From the NCBI GenBank assembly GCA_037190665.1, contig JBBCJT010000155.1:1-12345 (forward strand): a stretch of DNA of 12,345 nucleotides. The letters run 5' to 3'. Of this stretch, positions 6,010 through 12,345 are shown piece after piece. Made by a program: the position numbers and the translations under genes. The notes under the pieces are model-generated. The model made no database searches. It saw only the letters and a program-made list of their open reading frames with translations, and had not been told where the DNA came from. Each line of letters begins with the position of its first letter. Positions within the stretch are counted from its first letter, which is position 1. Origin of the DNA: JBBCJT01 sp037190665. Lineage in GTDB: Bacteria > Pseudomonadota > Alphaproteobacteria > Acetobacterales > Acetobacteraceae.

Positions 6010-7221
6010 ATGAGCGACGAATTCCACCGCATCCGCCGCCTGCCGCCCTATGTCTTCGCCGAGGTCAACAAGGCCAAGGCAGCCGCGCGCACCGTGGGCG
6101 AGGACGTGATCGACCTCGGCATGGGCAATCCCGATTCCGCCACGCCGCCGCACATCGTCGCCAAGCTGGTCGAGGCGGTGGCCGATCCGCGCGCGCACCG
6201 CTACTCCACCTCGCGCGGCATCCCCGGTCTGCGCCGCGCGCTCGCGTCCTACTACGCGCGCCGGTTCGGGGTGACGCTCGACCCGGAGAGCGAGGTCATC
6301 GCCACGCTGGGATCGAAGGAAGGGCTCGCCAACCTCGCCGCCGCGATCACCTCGCCGGGCGACACGATCCTGGTGCCGAACCCGTCCTACCCGATCCACC
6401 AGTTCGGCTTCATCATCGCCGGCGCCTCGGTCCGTTCGATCCCGGCCACGCCGGATGAGGAGATGTTGCGCGCGCTCGATCGCGCGGTGCGCCATTCGGT
6501 GCCGAAGCCGACGGCGCTGATCGTCAACTTCCCCTCCAACCCGACGGCCTATCTCGCCGATCTCGACTTCTACCGGGAGATCGTCGCCTTCGCCCGGCGG
6601 CATGACATCTGGATCCTGTCCGATCTTGCCTATGCCGAGATCTATTTCGGCGATCATGTGCCGCCTTCCATCCTTGAGGTGCCGGGCGCGAAGGAGGTGG
6701 CGGTCGAGTTCACCTCCCTGTCCAAGACCTATTCGATGCCGGGCTGGCGGATGGGCTTCGCCGCGGGCAACGCGAAGCTGATCAACGCGCTGACGCGGAT
6801 GAAGTCCTATCTCGACTACGGCGCCTTCACCCCGATCCAGGTGGCCGCGGTGGCCGCGCTGAACGGGCCGCAGGACTGCGTGAGCCAGATGCGCGCGCTG
6901 TACCGCGAACGCCGGGACGTGGTGATCAAGGGGCTCGCGCAGGCGGGATGGGACGTGCCGTCGCCGGACGGATCGATGTTCGCCTGGGCGCCGATCCCCG
7001 AGCGGTTCGCGCATCTCGGCAGCCTCGAATTCAGCAAGCTGCTGCTGGCGCGCGCGAATGTCGCGGTCGCGCCGGGCATCGGCTTCGGCGAGCATGGCGA
7101 CGGGCATGTCCGCATCGCGCTGGTGGAGAACACGCAGCGCCTGCGGCAGGCCACCCGCAACATCCGCGCCTTCCTGCAGGGCAACAACGCAGCTCCGGCC
7201 GAGGACATCGCCGCATCATGA
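6010..7221 (+). CDS. alaC: PLP-dependent class I/II aminotransferase, AlaC-like
   Basis: The 403-residue protein follows E. coli AlaC (glutamate-pyruvate aminotransferase) closely along its length as I remember that sequence. Shared blocks are RLPPYVF (10-16), MGNPDSATPPHIV (38-50), YSTSRGIPGLRRA (65-77), GSKEGLA (101-107) and VPNPSYPIH (122-130). The PLP site is intact: Asn177 (PSNPT), Asp205 and Tyr208 (SDLAYAE), Schiff-base Lys239 (SLSKTYSMPGWRMGF), Arg247 and the carboxylate-binding Arg368. It should transfer an amino group between glutamate and a 2-oxo acid such as pyruvate in the cytoplasm. Relatives are often labelled LL-diaminopimelate aminotransferase, and the true substrate is not proven. 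It is the first gene of the dense run and overlaps hom by four bases (ATGA). No clear Shine-Dalgarno precedes the ATG. Confidence 0.93.
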   Translation: MSDEFHRIRRLPPYVFAEVNKAKAAARTVGEDVIDLGMGNPDSATPPHIVAKLVEAVADPRAHRYSTSRGIPGLRRALASYYARRFGVTLDPESEVIATLGSKEGLANLAAAITSPGDTILVPNPSYPIHQFGFIIAGASVRSIPATPDEEMLRALDRAVRHSVPKPTALIVNFPSNPTAYLADLDFYREIVAFARRHDIWILSDLAYAEIYFGDHVPPSILEVPGAKEVAVEFTSLSKTYSMPGWRMGFAAGNAKLINALTRMKSYLDYGAFTPIQVAAVAALNGPQDCVSQMRALYRERRDVVIKGLAQAGWDVPSPDGSMFAWAPIPERFAHLGSLEFSKLLLARANVAVAPGIGFGEHGDGHVRIALVENTQRLRQATRNIRAFLQGNNAAPAEDIAAS

Positions 7222-8510
7222 CCCGCCCGCTTTCCATCGGCCTCGCCGGCCTCGGCACGGTGGGTGCCGGTGTGCTGCGCCTGCTGCAGCAGAATGCCGG
7301 GATCGTCGCCGCCCGCGCCGGGCGGCCGATCGCCGGGACCGCCGTCTCCGCCCGCGACCGTTCGCGCGACCGCGGCGTGCGGCTGGACGGGCTCCACTGG
7401 TACGACGATCCCGCAGGTCTTGCCGCCGACCCCGCGCTCGATGTGATCGTCGAGGTCATCGGCGGATCGGACGGGCCGGCGCGCGCGCTGATCCACGCCG
7501 CCATCACTTCCCGCAAGCCGGTGGTCACGGCGAACAAGGCGCTGCTCGCCGTGCACGGCGCCGAACTCGCACACCGCGCCGAGCAGGCCGGCGTGCCGCT
7601 CGCCTTCGAGGCCGCGGTCGCCGGCGGCATCCCGGCGATCAAGGCGCTGCGCGAGGGGTTGGCCGCGAACCGCATCGGCCGCGTCGCCGGCATCCTGAAC
7701 GGCACGTGCAACTACATCCTCAGCACCATGACCGAGCGCGGGCGGGAGTTCGCCGACGTGCTCGCCGAGGCGCAGAAGCTCGGCTACGCCGAAGCCGATC
7801 CCAGCTTCGACGTCGACGGCATCGACGCCGCCCACAAGCTCGCCATCCTCGCGGCGCTCGCCTTCGGCCGGCCGGTCGACTTCGATGCTGTGCACATCGA
7901 GGGCATCCGCGGCGTCTCGGCACTCGACATCGCGTTTGCGCGCGAGCTGGGCTACCGCATCAAGCTGCTCGGCATCGCGCGCGCGGCGGATGACGGGATC
8001 GAGACGCGCGTGCATCCGGCGATGGTGCCGCTCGGCTCCTCGCTCGCCCATGTCGATGGCGTGTTCAACGCCGTGGTGGCGGAAGGCGATTTCGTCGGCC
8101 GCGTCACGCTGGAAGGGCGCGGGGCAGGGGCGGGGCCAACGGCGAGCGCGGTGGTCTCCGACCTGATCGACCTCGCGCGCGGGCGGCATACTCCGGTGTG
8201 GGGCGTGGCCAACGGCGCGCTGTCCAATGCCCCCTCGCTGCCGATGGAGCGCCACCACGGCGCCTATTACCTGCGGCTGATGGTGGTGGACCGACCCGGC
8301 GTGATCGCGGACGTGACCGCCGCGCTGCGCGACCACGGCATCTCCATGGAGAGCATGCTCCAGCGCGGCCGCGCGCCGGGCGAGGCGGTGCCGGTGGTGC
8401 TGATCACGCATGAGACGAACGAGGCCGCCATGCGCGGCGCGATCGGGACGATCGGGGCGCTGGAGGCGGTGCTGGAACCGCCCGCGCTGATCCGCATCGA
8501 GCCCGCCTGA
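7218..8510 (+). CDS. hom: Homoserine dehydrogenase with C-terminal ACT domain
   Basis: It catalyses NAD(P)H-dependent reduction of aspartate semialdehyde to homoserine, the branch point to threonine and methionine. The N-terminal Rossmann fold has GLAGLGTVGAGV (8-19). TANKALLA (104-111, Lys107) and the family signature AEADPSFDVDGIDAAHK (191-207) follow, with catalytic Asp203 and Lys207. After the catalytic domain, residues about 348-427 form an ACT domain (YYLRLMVVDRPGVIADVTAA), which usually gives feedback inhibition by threonine. The 430-residue length is standard for a monofunctional enzyme, with no fused aspartokinase. The ATG overlaps the alaC stop as ATGA, suggesting translational coupling, and a GAGGA lies 12 bases upstream. 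glpX follows after 26 bases. The aminotransferase neighbour fits amino-acid biosynthesis. Confidence 0.97.
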   Translation: MTRPLSIGLAGLGTVGAGVLRLLQQNAGIVAARAGRPIAGTAVSARDRSRDRGVRLDGLHWYDDPAGLAADPALDVIVEVIGGSDGPARALIHAAITSRKPVVTANKALLAVHGAELAHRAEQAGVPLAFEAAVAGGIPAIKALREGLAANRIGRVAGILNGTCNYILSTMTERGREFADVLAEAQKLGYAEADPSFDVDGIDAAHKLAILAALAFGRPVDFDAVHIEGIRGVSALDIAFARELGYRIKLLGIARAADDGIETRVHPAMVPLGSSLAHVDGVFNAVVAEGDFVGRVTLEGRGAGAGPTASAVVSDLIDLARGRHTPVWGVANGALSNAPSLPMERHHGAYYLRLMVVDRPGVIADVTAALRDHGISMESMLQRGRAPGEAVPVVLITHETNEAAMRGAIGTIGALEAVLEPPALIRIEPA

Positions 8511-8536
8511 CAGACTCACAACGGAGGAGACGCCCG

Positions 8537-9511
8537 ATGGCTTCGCCCGGAACCGATCGCAACCTTGCGCTGGAGCTGATCCGCGTCACCGAGGCCGCCG
8601 CGCTGTCGGCCTCCCGCTGGATGGGCCGCGGCAAGAAGAACGAGGCCGATGGCGCGGCCGTGGAAGCGATGCGCAAGGCCTTCGACGCGGTCGCCATCGC
8701 CGGCACCGTGGTGATCGGCGAGGGCGAGATGGACGAGGCGCCGATGCTCTATATCGGCGAGAAGGTCGGCATGGGCGGTCCGGAGATGGACATCGCCGTC
8801 GATCCGCTGGAGGGCACCACGGTCACCGCGAAGGGCGGCGCCAACGCGATGGCGGTCGTGGCACTCGCGGACGAGGGCAAGTTCCTGCACGCGCCCGACA
8901 TCTACATGGACAAGATCGCGGTCGGCCCCGGCCTGCCGGCGGACCTGATAGACCTCGACGCCTCGCCCGGCGAGAACCTGCGCAACCTCGCCAAGGCGAA
9001 GAAGCGCGATGTCGGAGATCTGGTCGCCTGCATCCTGGACCGCGACCGCCACAAGGAGCTGATCGCCCGCGTGCGCGAGGCCGGCGCGCGCATCATGCTG
9101 ATCGGCGACGGCGACGTGTCCGGCGTCATCGCCTGTTCCATGCCGGATCCGGAGGTGGACATCTTCTTCGGCTCCGGCGGCGCGCCGGAGGGCGTGCTGG
9201 CCGCCGCCGCGCTGCGCTGCCTGGGCGGGCAGATGCAGGGCCGGCTGCTGTACGAGGACGAGGCGCAGATCGCGCGCGCGCGCTCGATGGGCGTGACCGA
9301 CCCGCGGCACAAGTACACCATGGAGGAGATGGCCGGCGGCGACGTCATGTTCGCGGCCACCGGCGTCACCTCCGGGCCGCTGCTGCGCGGCGTGCGCCGC
9401 TTCGGCACCGGCGCGGTCACGCATTCGGTGGTGATGCGCAGCAAGTCCGGCACCGTCCGCTACGTCGAGGCGCACCACAACTTCACCACCAAGACGTGGA
9501 CGCCGAGCTGA
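8537..9511 (+). CDS. glpX: Class II fructose-1,6-bisphosphatase (GlpX)
   Basis: This Mn2+-dependent cytoplasmic enzyme hydrolyses fructose-1,6-bisphosphate to fructose-6-phosphate in gluconeogenesis and, in autotrophs, the Calvin cycle. The 324 residues carry all class II hallmarks: NEADGAAVEAMR (35-46), GEGEMDEAPML (61-71), the metal-binding DPLEGTT (89-95), GDGDVSG (190-196) and GSGGAPEG (212-219). The family length is about 320-340, so the gene is complete. A strong Shine-Dalgarno GGAGGAG (8523-8529) lies seven bases before the ATG. It sits 26 bases after hom and 19 bases before recJ. Linking it to amino-acid genes may reflect growth-phase control of carbon flow rather than a direct pathway link. 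Some relatives also accept sedoheptulose-1,7-bisphosphate, which cannot be decided from sequence alone. Confidence 0.97.
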   Translation: MASPGTDRNLALELIRVTEAAALSASRWMGRGKKNEADGAAVEAMRKAFDAVAIAGTVVIGEGEMDEAPMLYIGEKVGMGGPEMDIAVDPLEGTTVTAKGGANAMAVVALADEGKFLHAPDIYMDKIAVGPGLPADLIDLDASPGENLRNLAKAKKRDVGDLVACILDRDRHKELIARVREAGARIMLIGDGDVSGVIACSMPDPEVDIFFGSGGAPEGVLAAAALRCLGGQMQGRLLYEDEAQIARARSMGVTDPRHKYTMEEMAGGDVMFAATGVTSGPLLRGVRRFGTGAVTHSVVMRSKSGTVRYVEAHHNFTTKTWTPS

Positions 9512-9530
9512 CCGCCGTGCGGCGCGCCGG

Positions 9531-11306
9531 ATGATGGACCCCACCGGTCCAGTCCTCGGCGTCGGCCGCAGCGCCACCGGGCGGCGGTGGATCTGGCGCG
9601 AGGCGGAGCCGCGTATCGCGCTCGGCATCGCCCAGCGCCTGTCGCTGCCGGAACTGCTCGGCCGGCTGCTCGCCGTGCGCGGCGTGGGGATCGACGCCGC
9701 CGCGGACTGGCTCGACCCGACGCTGCGCGCGCTGCTGCCCGACCCCTCGGTGCTCGCCGACATGGACACCGCAGCCTCGCGCATCGCCGATGCCGTGGCG
9801 CGGGGCGAGACCGTGGGGGTGTTCGGCGACTACGACGTGGACGGGGCCTGCGCCGGCGCGCTGATGGTGCGGCTGCTGCGCGCGCTGGGCTGCGAGGTCT
9901 TCTCCCACGTGCCGCACCGCATCGCGGAAGGCTACGGACCGAACGTCGCGGCGCTGGAGGCGCTCGCCAGCCGCGGCGCGACGCTGATCGTCTGCGTCGA
10001 TTGCGGCATCGCGGCCGGCGCGGTCTTCGCAGCCATCGGCGGCGGGGCGGATGTGGTGGTGCTGGACCACCACAAGGCGGAAGGCCCGGTGCCCACCGTG
10101 GCCGCCGTGGTCAATCCGAACCGGCTGGACGACACGTCCGGCCTGTCGGGCCTGTGCGCGGCGGGCGTGGCCTTCCTCGCCGGGGTCGCGGTGCTGCGGA
10201 CGCTGCGCAAGCGGGGCTTCTTCGCCAATCGCGCGGAGCCGGACCTGATCGGCCTGCTCGACCTCGTGGCGCTGGCCACGGTCTGCGACGTGATGCCGCT
10301 GACGGGCGTGAACCGCGCGCTGGTGGCGCAGGGTCTGAAGGTGATGGCGCGGCGCGCCCGGCCGGGCATCGCCGCGCTGCTGGAGATCGCCGGGGTCAAG
10401 GACGCGCCCACCGCGCATTCCTGCGGCTTCGCCCTCGGCCCGCGCATCAACGCCGCCGGCCGCATCGACGATCCGGGGCTGGGGCTGCAACTGCTGACCA
10501 CCGACGATCCGGTGGAGGCGCGCGTGCTGGCGGAGCGGCTGGATGCGGTGAACCGGCAGCGCCAGCTCGTCGAGGCCTCGATGCTCGAAGCCGCGCTGGC
10601 GCAGGCCGATGCGCAGGCCGCGGCCGGCCATCCGGCGATCCTGATCGCGGGCGAGGGGTGGCATCCCGGCGTGGTCGGCATCGTCGCCGGCCGCGTGAAG
10701 GAACGGCTGAACCGCCCTGCCTGCGTCGCCGCGGTCAACGATGGCGCGGCCAAGGGGTCGGGCCGGTCGGTGCCGGGGCTCGACCTCGGCGCGGCGGTGA
10801 TCGCCGCCCGGCAGGCGGGGATTCTGACCTCCGGCGGCGGGCATCCGATGGCGGCGGGCTTTGGCCTGCAGGCCGACCGCATGGCGGCGTTCCACGCCTT
10901 CCTGTGCGAGCGGCTGTCCGCCGCCTCCGCGCTGCCCAGCGCGGCCGACCTGCCGGTGGAAGGCACGATGGGCGTCGCGGCGGCGACAACGGGTCTCGCC
11001 CAGATGGTGGGGCGGCTCGCACCCTTCGGCGCCGGCAACGAGGAGCCGATCTTCGCCCTGCCGCGCGCCCGCGTCGTGCGCGCCGACCGTGTCGGCAAGG
11101 AGGGCAACACGGTGCGCGCCTTCGTCGATGCGGAGGAAGGCGGTGCGCGGCTGAAGGCGATCCTGTTCCGCGGCAAGGAAGGGCCGCTGGCGGAACTGCT
11201 GCTCAACGAACGCGCGCCCGTCCATCTGGCGGGGCATCTGCGTGCCGAAAGCTGGAATGGCGCCGAAAGTGCCTGCTTCGTGATCGCGGACGGCGCCAGG
11301 GTCTGA
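9531..11306 (+). CDS. recJ: Single-stranded-DNA-specific 5'-3' exonuclease RecJ
   Basis: RecJ degrades single-stranded DNA 5' to 3' in RecF-pathway recombination, mismatch repair and base excision repair. The 591 residues show the DHH-phosphoesterase motifs in order: GDYDVDG (99-105), VDCG (156-159), LDHHKAEG (178-185) and CDVMPLTG (252-259). These supply the Mn2+-binding aspartates and histidines. The DHHA1 domain includes GRSVPGLDL (411-419) and the GGGHPMAAGF nucleic-acid-binding motif (435-444). A C-terminal OB-like segment follows, including LAPFGAGNEEPIF (496-508). The length is typical and no motif is damaged. The start has two consecutive ATG codons (9531 and 9534) without a good Shine-Dalgarno, which fits coupling to glpX 19 bases upstream; either ATG may be used. 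Its RNA partner genes are not visible nearby. Confidence 0.97.
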   Translation: MMDPTGPVLGVGRSATGRRWIWREAEPRIALGIAQRLSLPELLGRLLAVRGVGIDAAADWLDPTLRALLPDPSVLADMDTAASRIADAVARGETVGVFGDYDVDGACAGALMVRLLRALGCEVFSHVPHRIAEGYGPNVAALEALASRGATLIVCVDCGIAAGAVFAAIGGGADVVVLDHHKAEGPVPTVAAVVNPNRLDDTSGLSGLCAAGVAFLAGVAVLRTLRKRGFFANRAEPDLIGLLDLVALATVCDVMPLTGVNRALVAQGLKVMARRARPGIAALLEIAGVKDAPTAHSCGFALGPRINAAGRIDDPGLGLQLLTTDDPVEARVLAERLDAVNRQRQLVEASMLEAALAQADAQAAAGHPAILIAGEGWHPGVVGIVAGRVKERLNRPACVAAVNDGAAKGSGRSVPGLDLGAAVIAARQAGILTSGGGHPMAAGFGLQADRMAAFHAFLCERLSAASALPSAADLPVEGTMGVAAATTGLAQMVGRLAPFGAGNEEPIFALPRARVVRADRVGKEGNTVRAFVDAEEGGARLKAILFRGKEGPLAELLLNERAPVHLAGHLRAESWNGAESACFVIADGARV

Positions 11307-11339
11307 GCGCGGGCGGGCCACGGCGGTTGCGCTGCGGCG

Positions 11340-11393
11340 CCTGCCACCGTCTGATCGGCCGACACTCCATCAGCGCCGTCGGGCGCAGGCAGG
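11340..11393 (+). promoter_or_regulatory. Possible hairpin in the ftsH leader overlapping its ribosome binding site
   Basis: CCTGCC (11340-11345) can pair with GGCAGG (11388-11393), and inside it CTGAT (11351-11355) can pair with ATCAG (11369-11373). The right arm overlaps the AGGGG (11391-11395) that serves as the ftsH Shine-Dalgarno. The rest of the 94-base recJ-ftsH gap shows no promoter I can support. The pairing is imperfect between the two stems and may be chance. Confidence 0.25.
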
Positions 11394-11400
11394 GGCTCGG

Positions 11401-12345
11401 GTGAAGGACAACAAGGCGCAGTTCAATGTCGGCTACTGGATCGCGGCCTTCATCGGGCTGATGGTGTTCCAGTACGTGTTCACCTCGGCCACGCAGGTCG
11501 TCCGCATCCCGTACAGCCAGTTCGAGACCTATCTGGCTGAAGGCAAGCTCGCCGAGGTCGCGGTTTCCGACCGTTTCATCCAGGGCCGCTTCAAGGAGCC
11601 CATCGACGGGCGGTCGAACTTCGTCACCACCCGTGTCGAACCCGATCTCGCGCGCCAGCTCCAGCAGCACGGTGTCGTCGTGAAGGGCGAGATCGAGAGC
11701 ACTTTCCTGCGCGACCTGCTCTCCTGGGTGGTGCCGGTCGCCATCTTCGTCGGCATCTGGATGTTCGTGCTGCGCCGCATGGCGGGCGGCATCGGCGGCG
11801 GGCTGATGCAGATCGGCAAGTCGAAGGCCAAGATCTACGTCGAATCCAACACCGGCGTGACCTTCGCCGACGTCGCCGGCGTGGATGAGGCGAAGGACGA
11901 GCTGAAGGAGATCGTCGATTTCCTGAAGAACCCGGAGGAGTACGGACGGCTGGGCGGGCGGATGCCGAAGGGTGTGCTGCTGGTCGGCCCGCCCGGCACC
12001 GGCAAGACGCTGCTCGCCAAGGCCGTGGCGGGCGAGGCGAAGGTGCCGTTCTTCTCCATCTCCGGCTCCGAGTTCGTGGAGATGTTCGTGGGCGTGGGCG
12101 CGGCCCGCGTGCGCGACCTGTTCGAGCAGGCGCGCGCCAAGGCGCCGGCGATCATCTTCATCGACGAACTGGACGCGCTGGTCCGCGCCCGCGGCATCGG
12201 CCCGATGGCGGGCTCCAACGACGAGAAGGAGCAGACGCTCAACCAGTTGCTGGTGGAGCTGGACGGGTTCGATTCGCGGGCGGGCCTGGTGCTGCTCGCC
12301 GCCACCAACCGGCCGGAAATCCTCGACCCCGCACTGCTGCGCGCC
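11401..12345 (+). CDS. ftsH: ATP-dependent zinc metalloprotease FtsH, second-type paralog (3' end outside window)
   Basis: FtsH is a membrane-anchored hexameric AAA+ protease that extracts and degrades membrane and regulatory proteins. The visible 315 residues begin with GTG at 11401 (AGGGG five bases upstream). A first membrane segment lies at about 12-29, a periplasmic domain at 31-104 and a second membrane segment at about 108-124. The AAA+ domain has Walker A GPPGTGKT (196-203), pore motif FVGVG (229-233), Walker B IIFIDE (251-256) and the start of the second region of homology, AATNRPEILDPALLRA. The arginine fingers and the HExxH protease domain lie beyond the window. The N-terminus VKDNKAQFNVGYWI and Walker B context IDELDALVRARG differ from the canonical E. 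coli type (IDEIDAVGRQRG). This suggests an additional paralog, with the housekeeping ftsH elsewhere. It is the last gene of the plus-strand run. Confidence 0.95.
   Translation, partial: MKDNKAQFNVGYWIAAFIGLMVFQYVFTSATQVVRIPYSQFETYLAEGKLAEVAVSDRFIQGRFKEPIDGRSNFVTTRVEPDLARQLQQHGVVVKGEIESTFLRDLLSWVVPVAIFVGIWMFVLRRMAGGIGGGLMQIGKSKAKIYVESNTGVTFADVAGVDEAKDELKEIVDFLKNPEEYGRLGGRMPKGVLLVGPPGTGKTLLAKAVAGEAKVPFFSISGSEFVEMFVGVGAARVRDLFEQARAKAPAIIFIDELDALVRARGIGPMAGSNDEKEQTLNQLLVELDGFDSRAGLVLLAATNRPEILDPALLRA

Noticed and set aside
6816..8519. 567-codon minus-strand frame under alaC and hom
   Set aside because: Complementary-frame artefact of two well-supported enzymes; composition is His/Arg/Asp-rich without motifs.
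9483..11321. 612-codon minus-strand frame opposite recJ
   Set aside because: Fully overlapped by RecJ, whose motifs are complete in the plus frame.
11307..11400. Possible tRNA or small RNA in the recJ-ftsH gap
   Set aside because: No T-loop consensus, no acceptor-stem pairing and no 3' terminator; only short GC-rich stems are visible.

Overview
The window is GC-rich bacterial chromosome (around 70 % G+C by eye) packed with short-gapped genes. PhaC, a two-domain homoserine dehydrogenase, GlpX, RecJ, an alphaproteobacterial-looking OmpA-type lipoprotein and a second-type FtsH together suggest an alphaproteobacterium. Rhodospirillales/Acetobacteraceae is my best guess, from remembered protein similarity rather than a search. 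I see no rRNA, tRNA, CRISPR array, insertion sequence or phage gene.

Left part (1-2066). A haloacid-dehalogenase-like (HAD) hydrolase, cut by the window edge, and a 76-residue protein of unknown function lie on the minus strand, probably as one transcript. Divergent from them are two tandem plus-strand lipoprotein genes that are clearly paralogous to each other but belong to no family I recognise.

Middle (2067-5984). A locally AT-richer intergenic stretch with several inverted repeats leads into a 66-residue zinc-ribbon-like protein. Its stop codon overlaps the start of an MscS-family mechanosensitive channel gene. This unit converges on phaC (class I polyhydroxyalkanoate synthase, minus strand). 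A 91-base divergent region with two abutting perfect inverted repeats separates phaC from a plus-strand OmpA-like lipoprotein gene.

Right part (6010-12345). A tightly packed plus-strand run carries alaC-like aminotransferase, hom, glpX, recJ and a truncated ftsH. alaC and hom overlap (ATGA), and the other internal gaps are 26, 19 and 94 bases. It links amino-acid metabolism (transamination, homoserine formation), gluconeogenesis (fructose-1,6-bisphosphatase), single-strand DNA exonuclease activity and membrane proteolysis, most likely as a housekeeping operon rather than one dedicated system.

Most of the content is conserved core metabolism. The less ordinary items are the tandem orphan lipoproteins, the zinc-ribbon/MscS pair behind a repeat-rich leader, the double inverted repeat in front of phaC, and hairpins that would cover or abut ribosome binding sites. 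I found no convincing new defence or mobile system.
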